Below the pieces are notes generated by a model. That model made no database searches, had not been told where the DNA came from, and worked only from the letters and a program-made list of their open reading frames with translations. 55,323 nucleotides of DNA. It comes from Paludibacteraceae bacterium. GTDB taxonomy: Bacteria > Bacteroidota > Bacteroidia > Bacteroidales > Paludibacteraceae. The position numbers were made by a program, and so were the translations under genes. Location of the stretch: the NCBI GenBank assembly GCA_017553575.1, contig JAFZKQ010000106.1, forward strand, positions 1-55,323, written 5' to 3'. This document shows, piece by piece, positions 8,221-16,488 of the stretch (within the stretch, counting starts at the first letter, position 1; each line of letters begins with the position of its first letter).

Positions 8221-9651
8221 ATGGAGGAGTTGATTGCATTGTTTGAATCATATACAGGCAGGAAGAACCCTGTGTGTGTGAAATTGGCGGGTGAGGGTTC
8301 CAACCGTTGCTATTTTCGGTTGAAGGAAGGCGATTTCTCTTTGATTGGTGTCAAAGGGGAGAACGTGCCTGAAAATGACGCTTTCATCGCTATTTCTGAC
8401 CATTTTTCGAAAAAAGGCTTGCCCGTTCCGAAGGTGGTCGCAGTTGCTGAAGATCGTCTGTTCTATCTTCAGGAAGATTTGGGTGATCTTTCTCTTTTTA
8501 GCTTTATCTCCCATGGAGTCAGCACGGGCGATTTCTCGAAAGAGGAGGAGGCAATGCTGCTGAAGACGATTTCAGTTTTGCCCGACTTGCAGTTCAAAGG
8601 TGCCGATGGATTGGACTTTTCTGTCTGTTATCCGCAACCTTCATTCGATAGGCGTAGCATCATGTGGGATTTGAATTATTTCAAATACATGTTCTTGAAG
8701 CCGCTTCATATCGATTTTTCCGAACCCAAGTTGGAGGACGATTTCGAGCGTATCGCCACCGATCTTTTGGAGGATGCCTCCGAGACATTCCTATATCGTG
8801 ATTTCCAGTCGCGGAATGTGATGATCAAGGAGGGAGAACCTTTCTTTATTGATTTCCAAGGCGGAAGGCGGGGACCGATTTATTATGATGTGGCTTCCTT
8901 CGTTTGGCAGGCCCGTGCGAAATTCCCGGATAGTTTGAGGGAGAAGTTGGTGGATGCATACATAGCGGCGGCGCAGAAGTACCGCAATATTGATGTGGAA
9001 CGCTTCAAGGAGAGGCTTCGTCTCTTCGTCTTTTTCCGTAATCTCCAAGTCTTGGGAGCCTATGGCTTCCGAGGGTTGTATGAGAAAAAGAACCGTTTCA
9101 TCGAAAGTATTCCTTTGGCGGCGGCCAATTTGAAATCCATATTGGGTACAGGTTTCCCGAATTATCCGTATCTTTCGGAGTTGTTGGCACGTATGTTGCA
9201 TCATCCTTCCTTGCAGAATCGGCTGGAGCCGGCGGAGAAACCCGTGTTGAAGGTTTTGGTCTATAGTTTTTCGTATAAGCGGGGCATTCCGGAAGATCCG
9301 AGTGGAAACGGAGGAGGCTATGTTTTTGATTGCCGAGGCGTACACAATCCCGGCAGGTATGAGGAGTACAAGTCTTCTACGGGGATGGATGCGAATGTCA
9401 TCCGATTTTTGGAGGAGAACGGAGAAATCCTTCGTTTCTTGGAGAGTGTTTATGCTTTGGCGGATGCCCATGTGGAGCGTTATATCAAAAGAGGGTTCAC
9501 TCATTTGATGTTCTCTTTCGGGTGTACCGGAGGGCAACATCGCTCGGTTTATTCGGCTCAACACTTGGCCGAGCACATCGCGAAGAAATTCGGAGTGGAG
9601 GTGGAACTTATCCATAGAGAGCAGAATGTCCGGAGGTTGTTCAATGCGTAA
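8221..9651 (+). CDS. Aminoglycoside phosphotransferase-like kinase fused to a RapZ C-terminal domain
   Basis: The first about 330 residues form an APH/choline-kinase-like fold. Visible elements are a Gly-rich N-lobe strand (LAGEGSNRCYFRL), a Brenner-type catalytic loop (LYRDFQSRNVM) and the Mg-binding FIDFQGGRRGP. The last about 140 residues match the C-terminal domain of RapZ: SFSYKRGIPEDPSGNGG, VFDCRGVHNPGRYEEY and FGCTGGQHRSVY. In E. coli that domain binds the GlmZ/GlmY small RNAs and GlcN6P; the usual N-terminal P-loop domain is replaced here by the kinase. I take ATG 8221 (MEELIALFESYTG) rather than GTG 8188, which adds 11 residues. The kinase substrate is unknown; a link to cell-wall amino sugars is inference. 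Confidence 0.88.
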   Translation: MEELIALFESYTGRKNPVCVKLAGEGSNRCYFRLKEGDFSLIGVKGENVPENDAFIAISDHFSKKGLPVPKVVAVAEDRLFYLQEDLGDLSLFSFISHGVSTGDFSKEEEAMLLKTISVLPDLQFKGADGLDFSVCYPQPSFDRRSIMWDLNYFKYMFLKPLHIDFSEPKLEDDFERIATDLLEDASETFLYRDFQSRNVMIKEGEPFFIDFQGGRRGPIYYDVASFVWQARAKFPDSLREKLVDAYIAAAQKYRNIDVERFKERLRLFVFFRNLQVLGAYGFRGLYEKKNRFIESIPLAAANLKSILGTGFPNYPYLSELLARMLHHPSLQNRLEPAEKPVLKVLVYSFSYKRGIPEDPSGNGGGYVFDCRGVHNPGRYEEYKSSTGMDANVIRFLEENGEILRFLESVYALADAHVERYIKRGFTHLMFSFGCTGGQHRSVYSAQHLAEHIAKKFGVEVELIHREQNVRRLFNA

Positions 9652-9724
9652 TCTCCCGTTTTTCTCGAAGAAATGGACTTTTTTATAGATACAAGAGATA
9701 GTTAAAATGATTTGAAATGATAAA

Positions 9725-11518
9725 ATGGGTTATATGAAGAAACGATTTTACTCTTTAATGTTAATGGCTGCCATGGGTGCGCTTCCGGCTTCGGCGTATG
9801 AATTCGGATCTTATTCCGATGCTTATTCGACTGCGGATTATAGGGAAGCTCTCAATATGGGATTGAAATTCTTTGGCGGTCAGCGTTGTGGAGACACGCA
9901 CAATTGGATGTTGGAGAACAACAGTTCCGTAACCAAGAAATATTGCCATACCAAGGATGGACAAGGATCCGTAAATGGCGGTGCAAACGGCAATTATGAC
10001 TTGACGGGAGGTTGGCATGATTGTGGTGACCACATCAAAGTGGGAACAACCATGGGTTATGCGGCAACATCCTTGTTGGTCGCTTACGATTTGTGGCCAG
10101 AGGCTTTCCAAGATAATTATGATGAGGCTTACGGTGCCCCTAACGGCATTCCTGATGTGCTTGATGAGGTGAAAATCGCTACGGACTACTTCATCAAGAG
10201 TTTCCCTGACGATGGTTGCTTCGTCTATTATGTAGGTTTCGAGGGTGACCATGATGTGTGGGTGACTTCCTCTAAGCAATCTACGTTGAGCGTGCAGAAA
10301 GGTGGTGATCCTCGTCCGGTTTGGACGGCAAGGGACAAGGGAGGTCCGCAAGCTGCCAATTATGCTTCTGCCTTGGCTTTGATGGCCATGAAATATCCGG
10401 ATGCAAGCTATCGTCAACTCTGCAAGGAGTATGCTTTGAAGGCATACGAGTATGCAAAGAGAACGAAATCAGTTCATGCCTCCATCCCGATGTTCTATAG
10501 CAACCCTAACGATGAGTGGACGGATGAGTTGTCGTTGGCAGCCATCTTGTTGTTTAACTTGACGGGCGAGGAACAGTATAAATCGGATGCTTTGAGTTAT
10601 TTGGCTGGCAAATGGGAGTCAAATTCTCCGTTGGCATGGGATACAATGACCGACTTCTCCTACTACTATTTGGTGAAGGCTGACCCTTCTTCCAACAATG
10701 GACAGGGCGGTACTTATGCAAGTTTCTTGGAGAAGAATGTCTTCGGTCTCCATTTGGGCAATGCCAAGCGTGATAACAATGGTTTCCCATATTATACGAA
10801 CAACTGGGGAACTAATAAGTTGGCTTGCGGTGGTGCGGTCGCCGCTGCTCTTTGGGTGAAATTGGTGGAGGATGGTGTGATTACCACTTCTCAAAATGTG
10901 AATGAGGCGAAGAATTTCAATGAGCGTATTGTCGATTATGTTTTGGGAAAGAACGAGTTTAACCATACTTTCTTGCATGGTTTCAAGGGCGATATGTTCT
11001 TCCGAATTCACCATCGTAACGCCATGGGTAGAAACGATAATCCTCCGGCAGAGACCAAGAATAGCTGTGATTTTATGTTCGCCAGCGGTGGCTTGATTGG
11101 AGGTCCATCCAGTACGGGTGTCTTTTCCAATATCATTGAAGGTGGATCTTCCTATACGGAGACGGAGGGTGGCTGTGACTATAACGCTCCGTTTGTTGCC
11201 GCTATCGCAAGAATGGTTGCAGAGAAGGATCCTGTGGACTTGACTGGTGTGGCTGAGCCTCGTGTCTTGACTGATCGTAGCTTCTCCGTTTATCCAACTC
11301 GTTTCGACGATTATGTGGTGATAGATATGATTGAACGTGGCTATGATAAGGAGGCTATCGCTGAATTGGTCTCTTTGGATGGCCGGGTAGTGCGCCGATT
11401 GGACATCTCAGGACAAATTTCTTCAGTTATCGAGACTTCCGGCTTGAATGCAGGTCTCTATCTTTTGCGAATCACGACGGATGCTTCTTCTGTTTCGTAT
11501 AAGTTGATAAAGGAGTAA
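9725..11518 (+). CDS. Glycoside hydrolase family 9 endoglucanase with T9SS sorting domain
   Basis: This exported cellulase cleaves beta-1,4-glucans. Order: signal peptide (MKKRFYSLMLMAAMGALPASA), GH9 catalytic (alpha/alpha)6 barrel (about 25-515), then a type A T9SS C-terminal domain (about 525-597: FSVYPTRFDDY, LDGRVVRRLD, LNAGLYLLRI, YKLIKE). Catalytic residues are visible: the Asp pair in GGWHDCGDHIK (D99, D102) and the acid Glu in TETEGGCDYNAPF (E481). No Ig-like or CBM domain precedes the barrel, so it is a compact GH9. ATG 9734 is an equally good start. The T9SS tag implies passage through the outer membrane and surface anchoring or release. No other glycanase is in the window. A strong palindromic terminator follows. 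Confidence 0.95.
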   Translation: MGYMKKRFYSLMLMAAMGALPASAYEFGSYSDAYSTADYREALNMGLKFFGGQRCGDTHNWMLENNSSVTKKYCHTKDGQGSVNGGANGNYDLTGGWHDCGDHIKVGTTMGYAATSLLVAYDLWPEAFQDNYDEAYGAPNGIPDVLDEVKIATDYFIKSFPDDGCFVYYVGFEGDHDVWVTSSKQSTLSVQKGGDPRPVWTARDKGGPQAANYASALALMAMKYPDASYRQLCKEYALKAYEYAKRTKSVHASIPMFYSNPNDEWTDELSLAAILLFNLTGEEQYKSDALSYLAGKWESNSPLAWDTMTDFSYYYLVKADPSSNNGQGGTYASFLEKNVFGLHLGNAKRDNNGFPYYTNNWGTNKLACGGAVAAALWVKLVEDGVITTSQNVNEAKNFNERIVDYVLGKNEFNHTFLHGFKGDMFFRIHHRNAMGRNDNPPAETKNSCDFMFASGGLIGGPSSTGVFSNIIEGGSSYTETEGGCDYNAPFVAAIARMVAEKDPVDLTGVAEPRVLTDRSFSVYPTRFDDYVVIDMIERGYDKEAIAELVSLDGRVVRRLDISGQISSVIETSGLNAGLYLLRITTDASSVSYKLIKE

Positions 11519-11539
11519 TAGCCAATCTAATAAATAGGA

Positions 11540-11578
11540 AAGAGGGTGTGTCAAAATTCAATTTTGACACACCCTCTT
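11540..11578. terminator. Bidirectional terminator, 19-bp palindrome
   Basis: Perfect arms at 11540-11558 and 11560-11578 (AAGAGGGTGTGTCAAAATT and its complement) are separated by one base. It lies between the convergent GH9 gene and the gene ending at 11613, so it can stop both. A near-copy is at 25273-25311. Confidence 0.85.
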
Positions 11579-11612
11579 GTCATATGGAAGAATATTCTAA
11601 TTACATGCGTGA

Positions 11613-12251
11613 TTATTTTCCTAACACCTCGTCGAACAGCGGAAAGAGTATCTCGGGATGTTCGCTGACACCTTGGCACTTTTCTATGAACGCATCGCTT
11701 TTTACGAATTCGTATAGTTTCGGATGTTCCTTCTTGGTCGCTTGTTTGATTAACAGGCGGGCGTTGCCATCATAACCGCCATTTACGATTTTGTAATAGG
11801 CAATCGCATGCCTTTCGCCTTTTACCTTGTACAAATATTTAGGATTGTAGCTATAGTTGTGCATGGTTCCCATACCTGTTGGTGTCCAGTTGTTGGTTCC
11901 TGAAAACGTGACGTAGCCATCCAATTTCTTGCCTTTGTAAATGCGAAGGAATAGGCCTTTTTCACGATCCTTGCTGCCAATATGTAATTCAGAATGCTCC
12001 ACCCAAGTGAGTGGGACAATGACAGAAGTGTCTGCCGTTACTACGATGGAATCGATGCTTGTCAATGGGAGAGTTTGGTCACTACCGTCGGGAGTTGTCG
12101 AATACTTGAACTCTTTTACATTGTCTTTCAGATATTTGGCTTTGAAATAGCCGTTGATTACTTTGCCTCCTTTTAGGTGAATGTCAATCGCATCTTGCGC
12201 GTAAAGGCTGGTTGAAGAAATTACCAATAACATCAACAATAACTTTCTCAT
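11613..12251 (-). CDS. Exported protein of unknown function
   Basis: The 212-residue protein has a clear SPI signal peptide (MRKLLLMLLVISSTSLYAQ, cleavage after YAQ). The mature part begins IDIHLKGGKVINGYFKAKYL. This opening (DIxLKxGxVIxGxx, then a TSIDSIVV strand) is typical of small beta-barrel proteins of Bacteroidota that are otherwise uncharacterised. No catalytic motif is apparent. It stands alone, with a -7 box TATATTTG at 12308-12301 (minus) and a bidirectional terminator at its end. I do not recognise the family. Confidence 0.75.
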   Translation of the reverse strand: MRKLLLMLLVISSTSLYAQDAIDIHLKGGKVINGYFKAKYLKDNVKEFKYSTTPDGSDQTLPLTSIDSIVVTADTSVIVPLTWVEHSELHIGSKDREKGLFLRIYKGKKLDGYVTFSGTNNWTPTGMGTMHNYSYNPKYLYKVKGERHAIAYYKIVNGGYDGNARLLIKQATKKEHPKLYEFVKSDAFIEKCQGVSEHPEILFPLFDEVLGK

Positions 12252-12300
12252 AACATTATAGACATTTTAAATGTATAAGTAATATTTATTTTTTTGCGCA

Positions 12301-12308
12301 CAAATATA
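12301..12308 (-). promoter_or_regulatory. Probable -7 box for the exported protein at 11613-12251
   Basis: The minus strand reads TATATTTG, about 50 nt upstream of ATG 12251. No convincing -33 element was seen in the A-rich sequence upstream. Confidence 0.45.
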
Positions 12309-12430
12309 ATGCATTTTCTGAAAAAAATAGAAAGAAACTGTTTGGTGAAAAAATATTGTGTTATCTTTCCGAAAATAATGGGGAAGGCTATTGTGTGGTT
12401 TGGGGTTAGATGATTTCCTTCGAGGGCTCT

Positions 12431-12466
12431 GTTACCCACAAAGGCGAAGCTATGCCCGTACGTGTC
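12431..12466 (+). repeat. Left copy of a diverged 36-nt repeat bordering the AT-rich island
   Basis: The core GGCGAAGC-T-ATGCC and flanks match 20345-20380 at 29 of 36 positions in the same orientation. Both copies can be read as V-(T/A)-(H/Y)-(K/I)-GEAMP, and most differences are transitions. Neither lies in an evident gene. Confidence 0.55.
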
Positions 12467-12531
12467 GCATTATTCAATGCCATGGGATTGAGCATGGAGA
12501 CAAGTCTATTCTTAATAGAAGAAAGAACGGT

Positions 12532-13242
12532 ATGAGTATATTGCGTTTTTTTATTTTATTTATTCTCGTTTTTTTGACAACTCATTGTACCGAAAATAAG
12601 AAGATCATCGGTAAGAAAGAATGCATAAGGGTTGATGAGACCTCCTATTATATTGAAGATAAGAAAGTTTCCCTTTGTGAATTATGTGATGACGTCAAGA
12701 AAAATCGTATTGAGATAAGTGTGGATAATGAAACGCCTCTTTGTCTGATAGATTCATTGATAAATCATTATAATGTAATTTGTATATGTGGGGATGCCCG
12801 CATTTCTTTAAATTCTCGTGCTCCATGGCCCATAAAAGAGATTATTGGCGATGGTTGGAGAAGCTTTCTTGAATGCGGCAATGATAATGACATATTTGTT
12901 AGAACACGAAGTGAAGAAGTTGTTTTGGATTTGTGTAACCGATATATAGAAGACATAGACCAAGTGAAAACAATAATTTATATCAGAAATAGCATTATGT
13001 ATGTCAATGGGGGAATTGTTAATGACAACACTAAAATTGAAGACCCCATTAAAATTAGGTTGTATAATGATAACACATTTTCTGATCTGTCTTTTGTTTA
13101 TGGTTTCTTAATGAAGAGGTATTCTATTACTCAAAATGATGAATTGTATAAAAATGTAAGAATTTGCTATTGCTTTGATATTGACGAATTGTTTTACGAA
13201 AAAGCAGTTGAGTGGATGGCTAGACACGAAAGTGGAAATTAG
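12532..13242 (+). CDS. Putative lipoprotein of unknown function
   Basis: From ATG 12532 the 236-residue product starts with a lipoprotein signal (SILRFFILFILVFLTTHC, lipid on the Cys), so it should be anchored in the inner or outer membrane. The frame is open further upstream to 12391, but that extension has no signal peptide and runs through the 36-nt repeat, so I reject it. The mature part is mixed alpha/beta, acidic, with no motif I recognise. It is the first gene of the AT-rich island. Confidence 0.7.
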   Translation: MSILRFFILFILVFLTTHCTENKKIIGKKECIRVDETSYYIEDKKVSLCELCDDVKKNRIEISVDNETPLCLIDSLINHYNVICICGDARISLNSRAPWPIKEIIGDGWRSFLECGNDNDIFVRTRSEEVVLDLCNRYIEDIDQVKTIIYIRNSIMYVNGGIVNDNTKIEDPIKIRLYNDNTFSDLSFVYGFLMKRYSITQNDELYKNVRICYCFDIDELFYEKAVEWMARHESGN

Positions 13243-13309
13243 CATTCCTGTCCAGAGCGTTATTAAATTTGTCATGAAACTCAATGAATAGTAAGGTTGT
13301 AAAAGTGAT

Positions 13310-13861
13310 ATGAAAATAAAATATATACTGTTATTGGTCATACAACTTCTCTTCTTTGCTTCCTGTAAAACGTTGCAAAATGACATGGAACAAGAGAATA
13401 GTGAGTATGCAACTAAATATGGATATAAGAATGTTTACATCGTGGACACTCTTAGCATAGAGAATCCTGTCTCCTTTGTGACCAAAGGCGGTTATTGGGT
13501 CATGACGTCAGCTGAGGTTTTTTCTGAGTTGAAATCTTATGGCGACAATGTTTTAGAAAACGATGGAGTGTTCATTTTTGAGACGATTTCAATAGCGTTC
13601 CCAATAGAAATACAGGATCGTTTACCAAAGGGAAAGTATTGTATAGGGGAATCTGATATAATAAAAGGTACTCCCAAAAACATCTATGCCAGAAGATATA
13701 GAAACAAGATTGATTTTGTATTGTTGTTGGTGAAGCAAAGTTTTTACAATGAAAAACTTACTGGTATAGATGGGCCTCCGAGGTTGAAGTTTAAAACTGA
13801 TCATTTGTATTACAAAATATTGTCTCCTGCTTTTTGTGATGATTCAAAGAGTAAGGAATGA
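13310..13861 (+). CDS. Putative lipoprotein of unknown function
   Basis: The 183-residue product has a lipobox ending FFASC and a mature chain starting KTLQNDMEQEN. The middle holds FVTKGGYWVMTSAEVF and a Tyr/Lys-rich C-terminal half. No known domain was recognised. It lies 67 nt after the preceding lipoprotein gene on the same strand, and shares its low GC, which suggests a common origin and possibly co-transcription. Confidence 0.7.
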   Translation: MKIKYILLLVIQLLFFASCKTLQNDMEQENSEYATKYGYKNVYIVDTLSIENPVSFVTKGGYWVMTSAEVFSELKSYGDNVLENDGVFIFETISIAFPIEIQDRLPKGKYCIGESDIIKGTPKNIYARRYRNKIDFVLLLVKQSFYNEKLTGIDGPPRLKFKTDHLYYKILSPAFCDDSKSKE

Positions 13862-13914
13862 GGCTATACTAGAGAAGATTTTCAAAAGGATTTTCCTATG
13901 GGTTGTTCTCTTTG

Positions 13915-13992
13915 ATGAAAAAACAGTATGTAGCACCCAAAGTTATAAAGGAAGTCTGCAAATGTGTGAGAAATTCAATGAGCAAGCGATAG
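13915..13992 (+). CDS. Possible 25-residue small ORF
   Basis: The frame reads MKKQYVAPKVIKEV then a Cys-rich basic end. The opening resembles the many short Bacteroidota ORFs that begin MKK-x-Y-x-x-P-K. It could equally be chance in the gap after the lipoprotein gene. No clear ribosome signal was seen. Confidence 0.25.
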   Translation: MKKQYVAPKVIKEVCKCVRNSMSKR

Positions 13993-14033
13993 GTATGCAA
14001 TATGTCAGTATTCTTTTTAAATGACGCATTAAA

Positions 14034-14231
14034 ATGAAGTTTAATGATTTTATAAAAAAGATATTGTTGCCAAGTATATTGGCATCCATATTATTTGTCA
14101 TACCGATATGCTATTTCCCGTTTAAAGGGCATGCTCCTCTAACAAAAGGAGAAATACCAATAGCACTGATTTTCTTCTTTGTCTTATCTCTCATTTTTTT
14201 GGGCTGGGATTATTTAAAGAAACATTTGTGA
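14034..14231 (+). CDS. Small two-TM membrane protein
   Basis: The 65-residue protein has TM1 at about 11-29 (LLPSILASILFVIPICYF), a short loop FPFKGHAPLTKGE, TM2 at about 42-58 and a basic C-terminus (WDYLKKHL), giving both ends in the cytoplasm. The function is unknown. A frameshifted relative lies 1.1 kb downstream (15140-15326) and keeps the FPFKG-x-x-PLT loop, so this is a real gene family and the loop is probably its conserved feature. Confidence 0.65.
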   Translation: MKFNDFIKKILLPSILASILFVIPICYFPFKGHAPLTKGEIPIALIFFFVLSLIFLGWDYLKKHL

Positions 14232-14373
14232 ATGTACTATCTTCAGAACTACGAGATCAATATGAATGTTCCTTTATTTCGTTTTATTACCCTCAAAATC
14301 GAAATTTAAGAATTTAGATAAAGACCTTTGGATTGGAAGAAAGTGATTTAAAATCAACTAAATAATTCAAAAA

Positions 14374-15117
14374 ATGACAGACAAAACGAGTAGGCATAAG
14401 TCTATAAATATTCTGTTGGTACTTTCTCTTTTGTTTGTATCAGCATTTTCGAACGAGGAAAACGGATATGGTAGAATTTACAAAAGGTGGCAGGTTTTTA
14501 GCGTGTTTCTGTTTTTATTCTTGCATTTACCTTCTTCCTCTTTTTCCGAAGAAAATCAATTTTTGAAATCGGGATGGACAGTAGTGGACTCAGTAAAATA
14601 TGTTAATGTCTCTATTGATGTTGATAGTATTATATTTGATATGTCGATGCCATCAGACATGGAAAAAATCGAAGGAGTAAAAATATTTTTCAACCCAATC
14701 CATGGTGAATTTAGGGATTTTGAGAATGCATATTATTCTCCACAGAAAGAAAAGCTTTTAGTTGTCTCAAGGTTCTTTCCTAAACGAGAAGAAGTGGGTG
14801 ACATTGAAAAAGCAAGAATCACATTAGGAGAATTCCTCCAAAATGAGTGTGCATCTTTACCTCATGGAGCATTATGGACTTATACAGGCACAAAAAAGGG
14901 GAATCCTTACTTTATGTACGTTCAGATAAGTCAAGACTATAAACACGGGAAACATTTGTGTGAGACATTTGACAAAATACATGCAAGGGTCGTTTATTGC
15001 ATATTATGCAAAGATGTCTTTTATTGTTTCTCTTATTATGTCATGGATTCGATATTTAGTTTTTCTTATGAGAGTATGATTGCTATGTTAGAATCAATTG
15101 ACATCAAAGGGGAATAA
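14374..15117 (+). CDS. Exported or membrane-anchored protein, distant paralog of the 17215 and 17987 products
   Basis: The 247-residue product has two N-terminal hydrophobic stretches (about 11-26 and 41-58), the second ending LPSSSFSEEN like a signal peptide cleavage region. Its second half shares features with the products at 17215 and 17987: a G-x-PY-x-M segment, and a C-terminal block ending in an aromatic F-x-YE-x-(M/I) helix followed by S-I-x-I. The double hydrophobic N-terminus may be a fusion of a neighbouring leader onto the gene. No enzyme motif; function unknown. Confidence 0.65.
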   Translation: MTDKTSRHKSINILLVLSLLFVSAFSNEENGYGRIYKRWQVFSVFLFLFLHLPSSSFSEENQFLKSGWTVVDSVKYVNVSIDVDSIIFDMSMPSDMEKIEGVKIFFNPIHGEFRDFENAYYSPQKEKLLVVSRFFPKREEVGDIEKARITLGEFLQNECASLPHGALWTYTGTKKGNPYFMYVQISQDYKHGKHLCETFDKIHARVVYCILCKDVFYCFSYYVMDSIFSFSYESMIAMLESIDIKGE

Positions 15118-15139
15118 GGTAAGTATAATCTTTCTCAGA

Positions 15140-15326
15140 ATGAAGCAAAAGGGATTTTTTAAGGAGACATGGTGCCAAGTGGGTTGTGTACAATGGTTTT
15201 AGTTATTCATTGTTATAATTTCCCATTCAAGGGGCCTCCTCCATTGACTAATGAAGGATTATTTTTACTTTTATAACTTGTTTGATTGCTTCTGGATTGA
15301 GGTATTTTATTAAGAATCATTCCTAA
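15140..15326 (+). pseudogene. Decayed copy of the 65-residue two-TM protein gene
   Basis: Conceptual translation over two frame changes gives MKQKGFFKET, then VPSGLCTMVLVI-HCYNFPFKGPP, then LTNEGLF and FITCLIASGLRYFIKNHS followed by TAA at 15324. This aligns along its length with the intact protein at 14034-14231 (PSILASILFVIPICYFPFKG; LIFFFVLSLIFLGWDYLKKH). Frame breaks lie near 15168 and near 15273. Confidence 0.6.
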
Positions 15327-15363
15327 CCGTAATAAGAGGAAAAAGAACAACATTTTGATCGTT

Positions 15364-16116
15364 ATGAAGACATTTATGATTCTAATTAGAATATCTGTGC
15401 TTCTCTTTCTCTTTTCGTGTTCTAATACCGATACATTAAAAGAAAACGAAGAAAATGAGATTGTAAATCTTATAAGGTATGATCTGCATTCATTTCAAGC
15501 TGTTTATTATAGATTGCCAAACTGTCAAGATGAATTCAAAACGTATATAGAATCATTGTTACAAGATATTTCTTGTGAAGGCAAGCAATTAAATACTTTT
15601 CATGCTGATGAGTTAAGGAATGAGATTCAATCTTCAGATCTAAGAATGATTATAAGAAAATATGGGTTAAGTTCTTTGTTTACAGAGTACTACCTTATGA
15701 CTCATAATAAAGCGTTTATGGAGTGTTATCAGGATTCTGTTGTAGTGCTTATGAGAAATAATAATTATATCATATATCCTGAGATTTACACCGATAGTCT
15801 TCTAATAGAAAAAAGTTTACACATACAGATATATGATAAAAATGGAATATATATGAAGATGTCTTACGAAGAATCTGATAGTCTTCTTCATGAAATATAT
15901 TTAGCAAAATCAGTCTGCAAATTAAAAAATGAAAATTATGGTCCTATGATTATAAAATATAATCGCGAAAAAGGCCTCGACTATATTTATGCTAGGAAAG
16001 GTCTAAAAATAAATGAATTAAGTTCTTTGCATAAGATTGACTGCTTTTTAAAAGAGTATTTAGATCGGAGAAAGGATGTTGAAGAGATAATTGTTCCTCA
16101 GAAAATCGTGTGGTAG
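15364..16116 (+). CDS. Putative lipoprotein of unknown function
   Basis: From ATG 15364 the product has 250 residues; a TTG nine bases upstream would add three. The signal (MILIRISVLLFLFSC) ends in a lipobox. The mature part is charged and rich in Glu, Lys, Tyr and Ile, with a likely alpha-helical first half and a strand-rich middle (VVVLMRNNNYIIYPEIY). No family was recognised. The AT-rich composition (a hand count of 15661-15720 gives about 32% GC) matches the other island genes. Confidence 0.7.
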   Translation: MKTFMILIRISVLLFLFSCSNTDTLKENEENEIVNLIRYDLHSFQAVYYRLPNCQDEFKTYIESLLQDISCEGKQLNTFHADELRNEIQSSDLRMIIRKYGLSSLFTEYYLMTHNKAFMECYQDSVVVLMRNNNYIIYPEIYTDSLLIEKSLHIQIYDKNGIYMKMSYEESDSLLHEIYLAKSVCKLKNENYGPMIIKYNREKGLDYIYARKGLKINELSSLHKIDCFLKEYLDRRKDVEEIIVPQKIVW

Positions 16117-16180
16117 TTTCGCAGGTAGGGTCGGCTACGGAAATGGAATAGAAATGTGCTATTTTTTAACAATATAAACA

Positions 16181-16486
16181 ATGACAAAAGCGTTTTTAAG
16201 AGCAATATATATCATTATCGCAAGTAGTGTTTTTACATCTTGTAAAACAGAATCTGAGTTGTTCTGTTTTTATTCGGCATCCGAACATGACAGAGATGTC
16301 TCTGTCTTGATTTTCTATTCGGATAGCACCTACTTATATTCCAACTCTTTGCATTCGTAAGAGATTGATTATAAGGAAAGAAGAAAAATTCATTTTACGG
16401 TGGAGAGATCGCCTTCAGAGATGTGGAATATGTCTAGAAAAAAAGAGACGAACTTGGTGGAGATAATAGCTTGTCGTGCAAGAAAG
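16181..16486 (+). pseudogene. Small lipoprotein ORF (59 aa), possibly the front half of a gene split by a stop codon
   Basis: ATG 16181 opens a 59-codon frame to TAA 16358-16360 with a lipobox (ASSVFTSC). Directly after this TAA the same frame continues for 41 more codons (EIDYKERRKIHFTVERSPSEMW...) to TGA 16484-16486, with amino acid use like a real protein. The simplest reading is one lipoprotein gene of about 100 codons interrupted by a nonsense mutation. Alternatively only the 59-residue lipoprotein (16181-16360) is expressed. No relative is visible in the window. Confidence 0.4.
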
Positions 16487-16488
16487 AA

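Noticed and set aside
8791..9615. 274-codon minus-strand frame
   Set aside because: It is antisense to the phosphotransferase-RapZ gene, which carries the conserved motifs.
12391..12531. Upstream extension of the first island lipoprotein
   Set aside because: It would remove the signal peptide from the N-terminus and translate the 36-nt repeat; the lipobox fixes the start at 12532.
13836..14024. 62-codon frame overlapping the end of a lipoprotein gene
   Set aside because: Composition is random-like, and it competes with a better, though weak, 25-codon frame.
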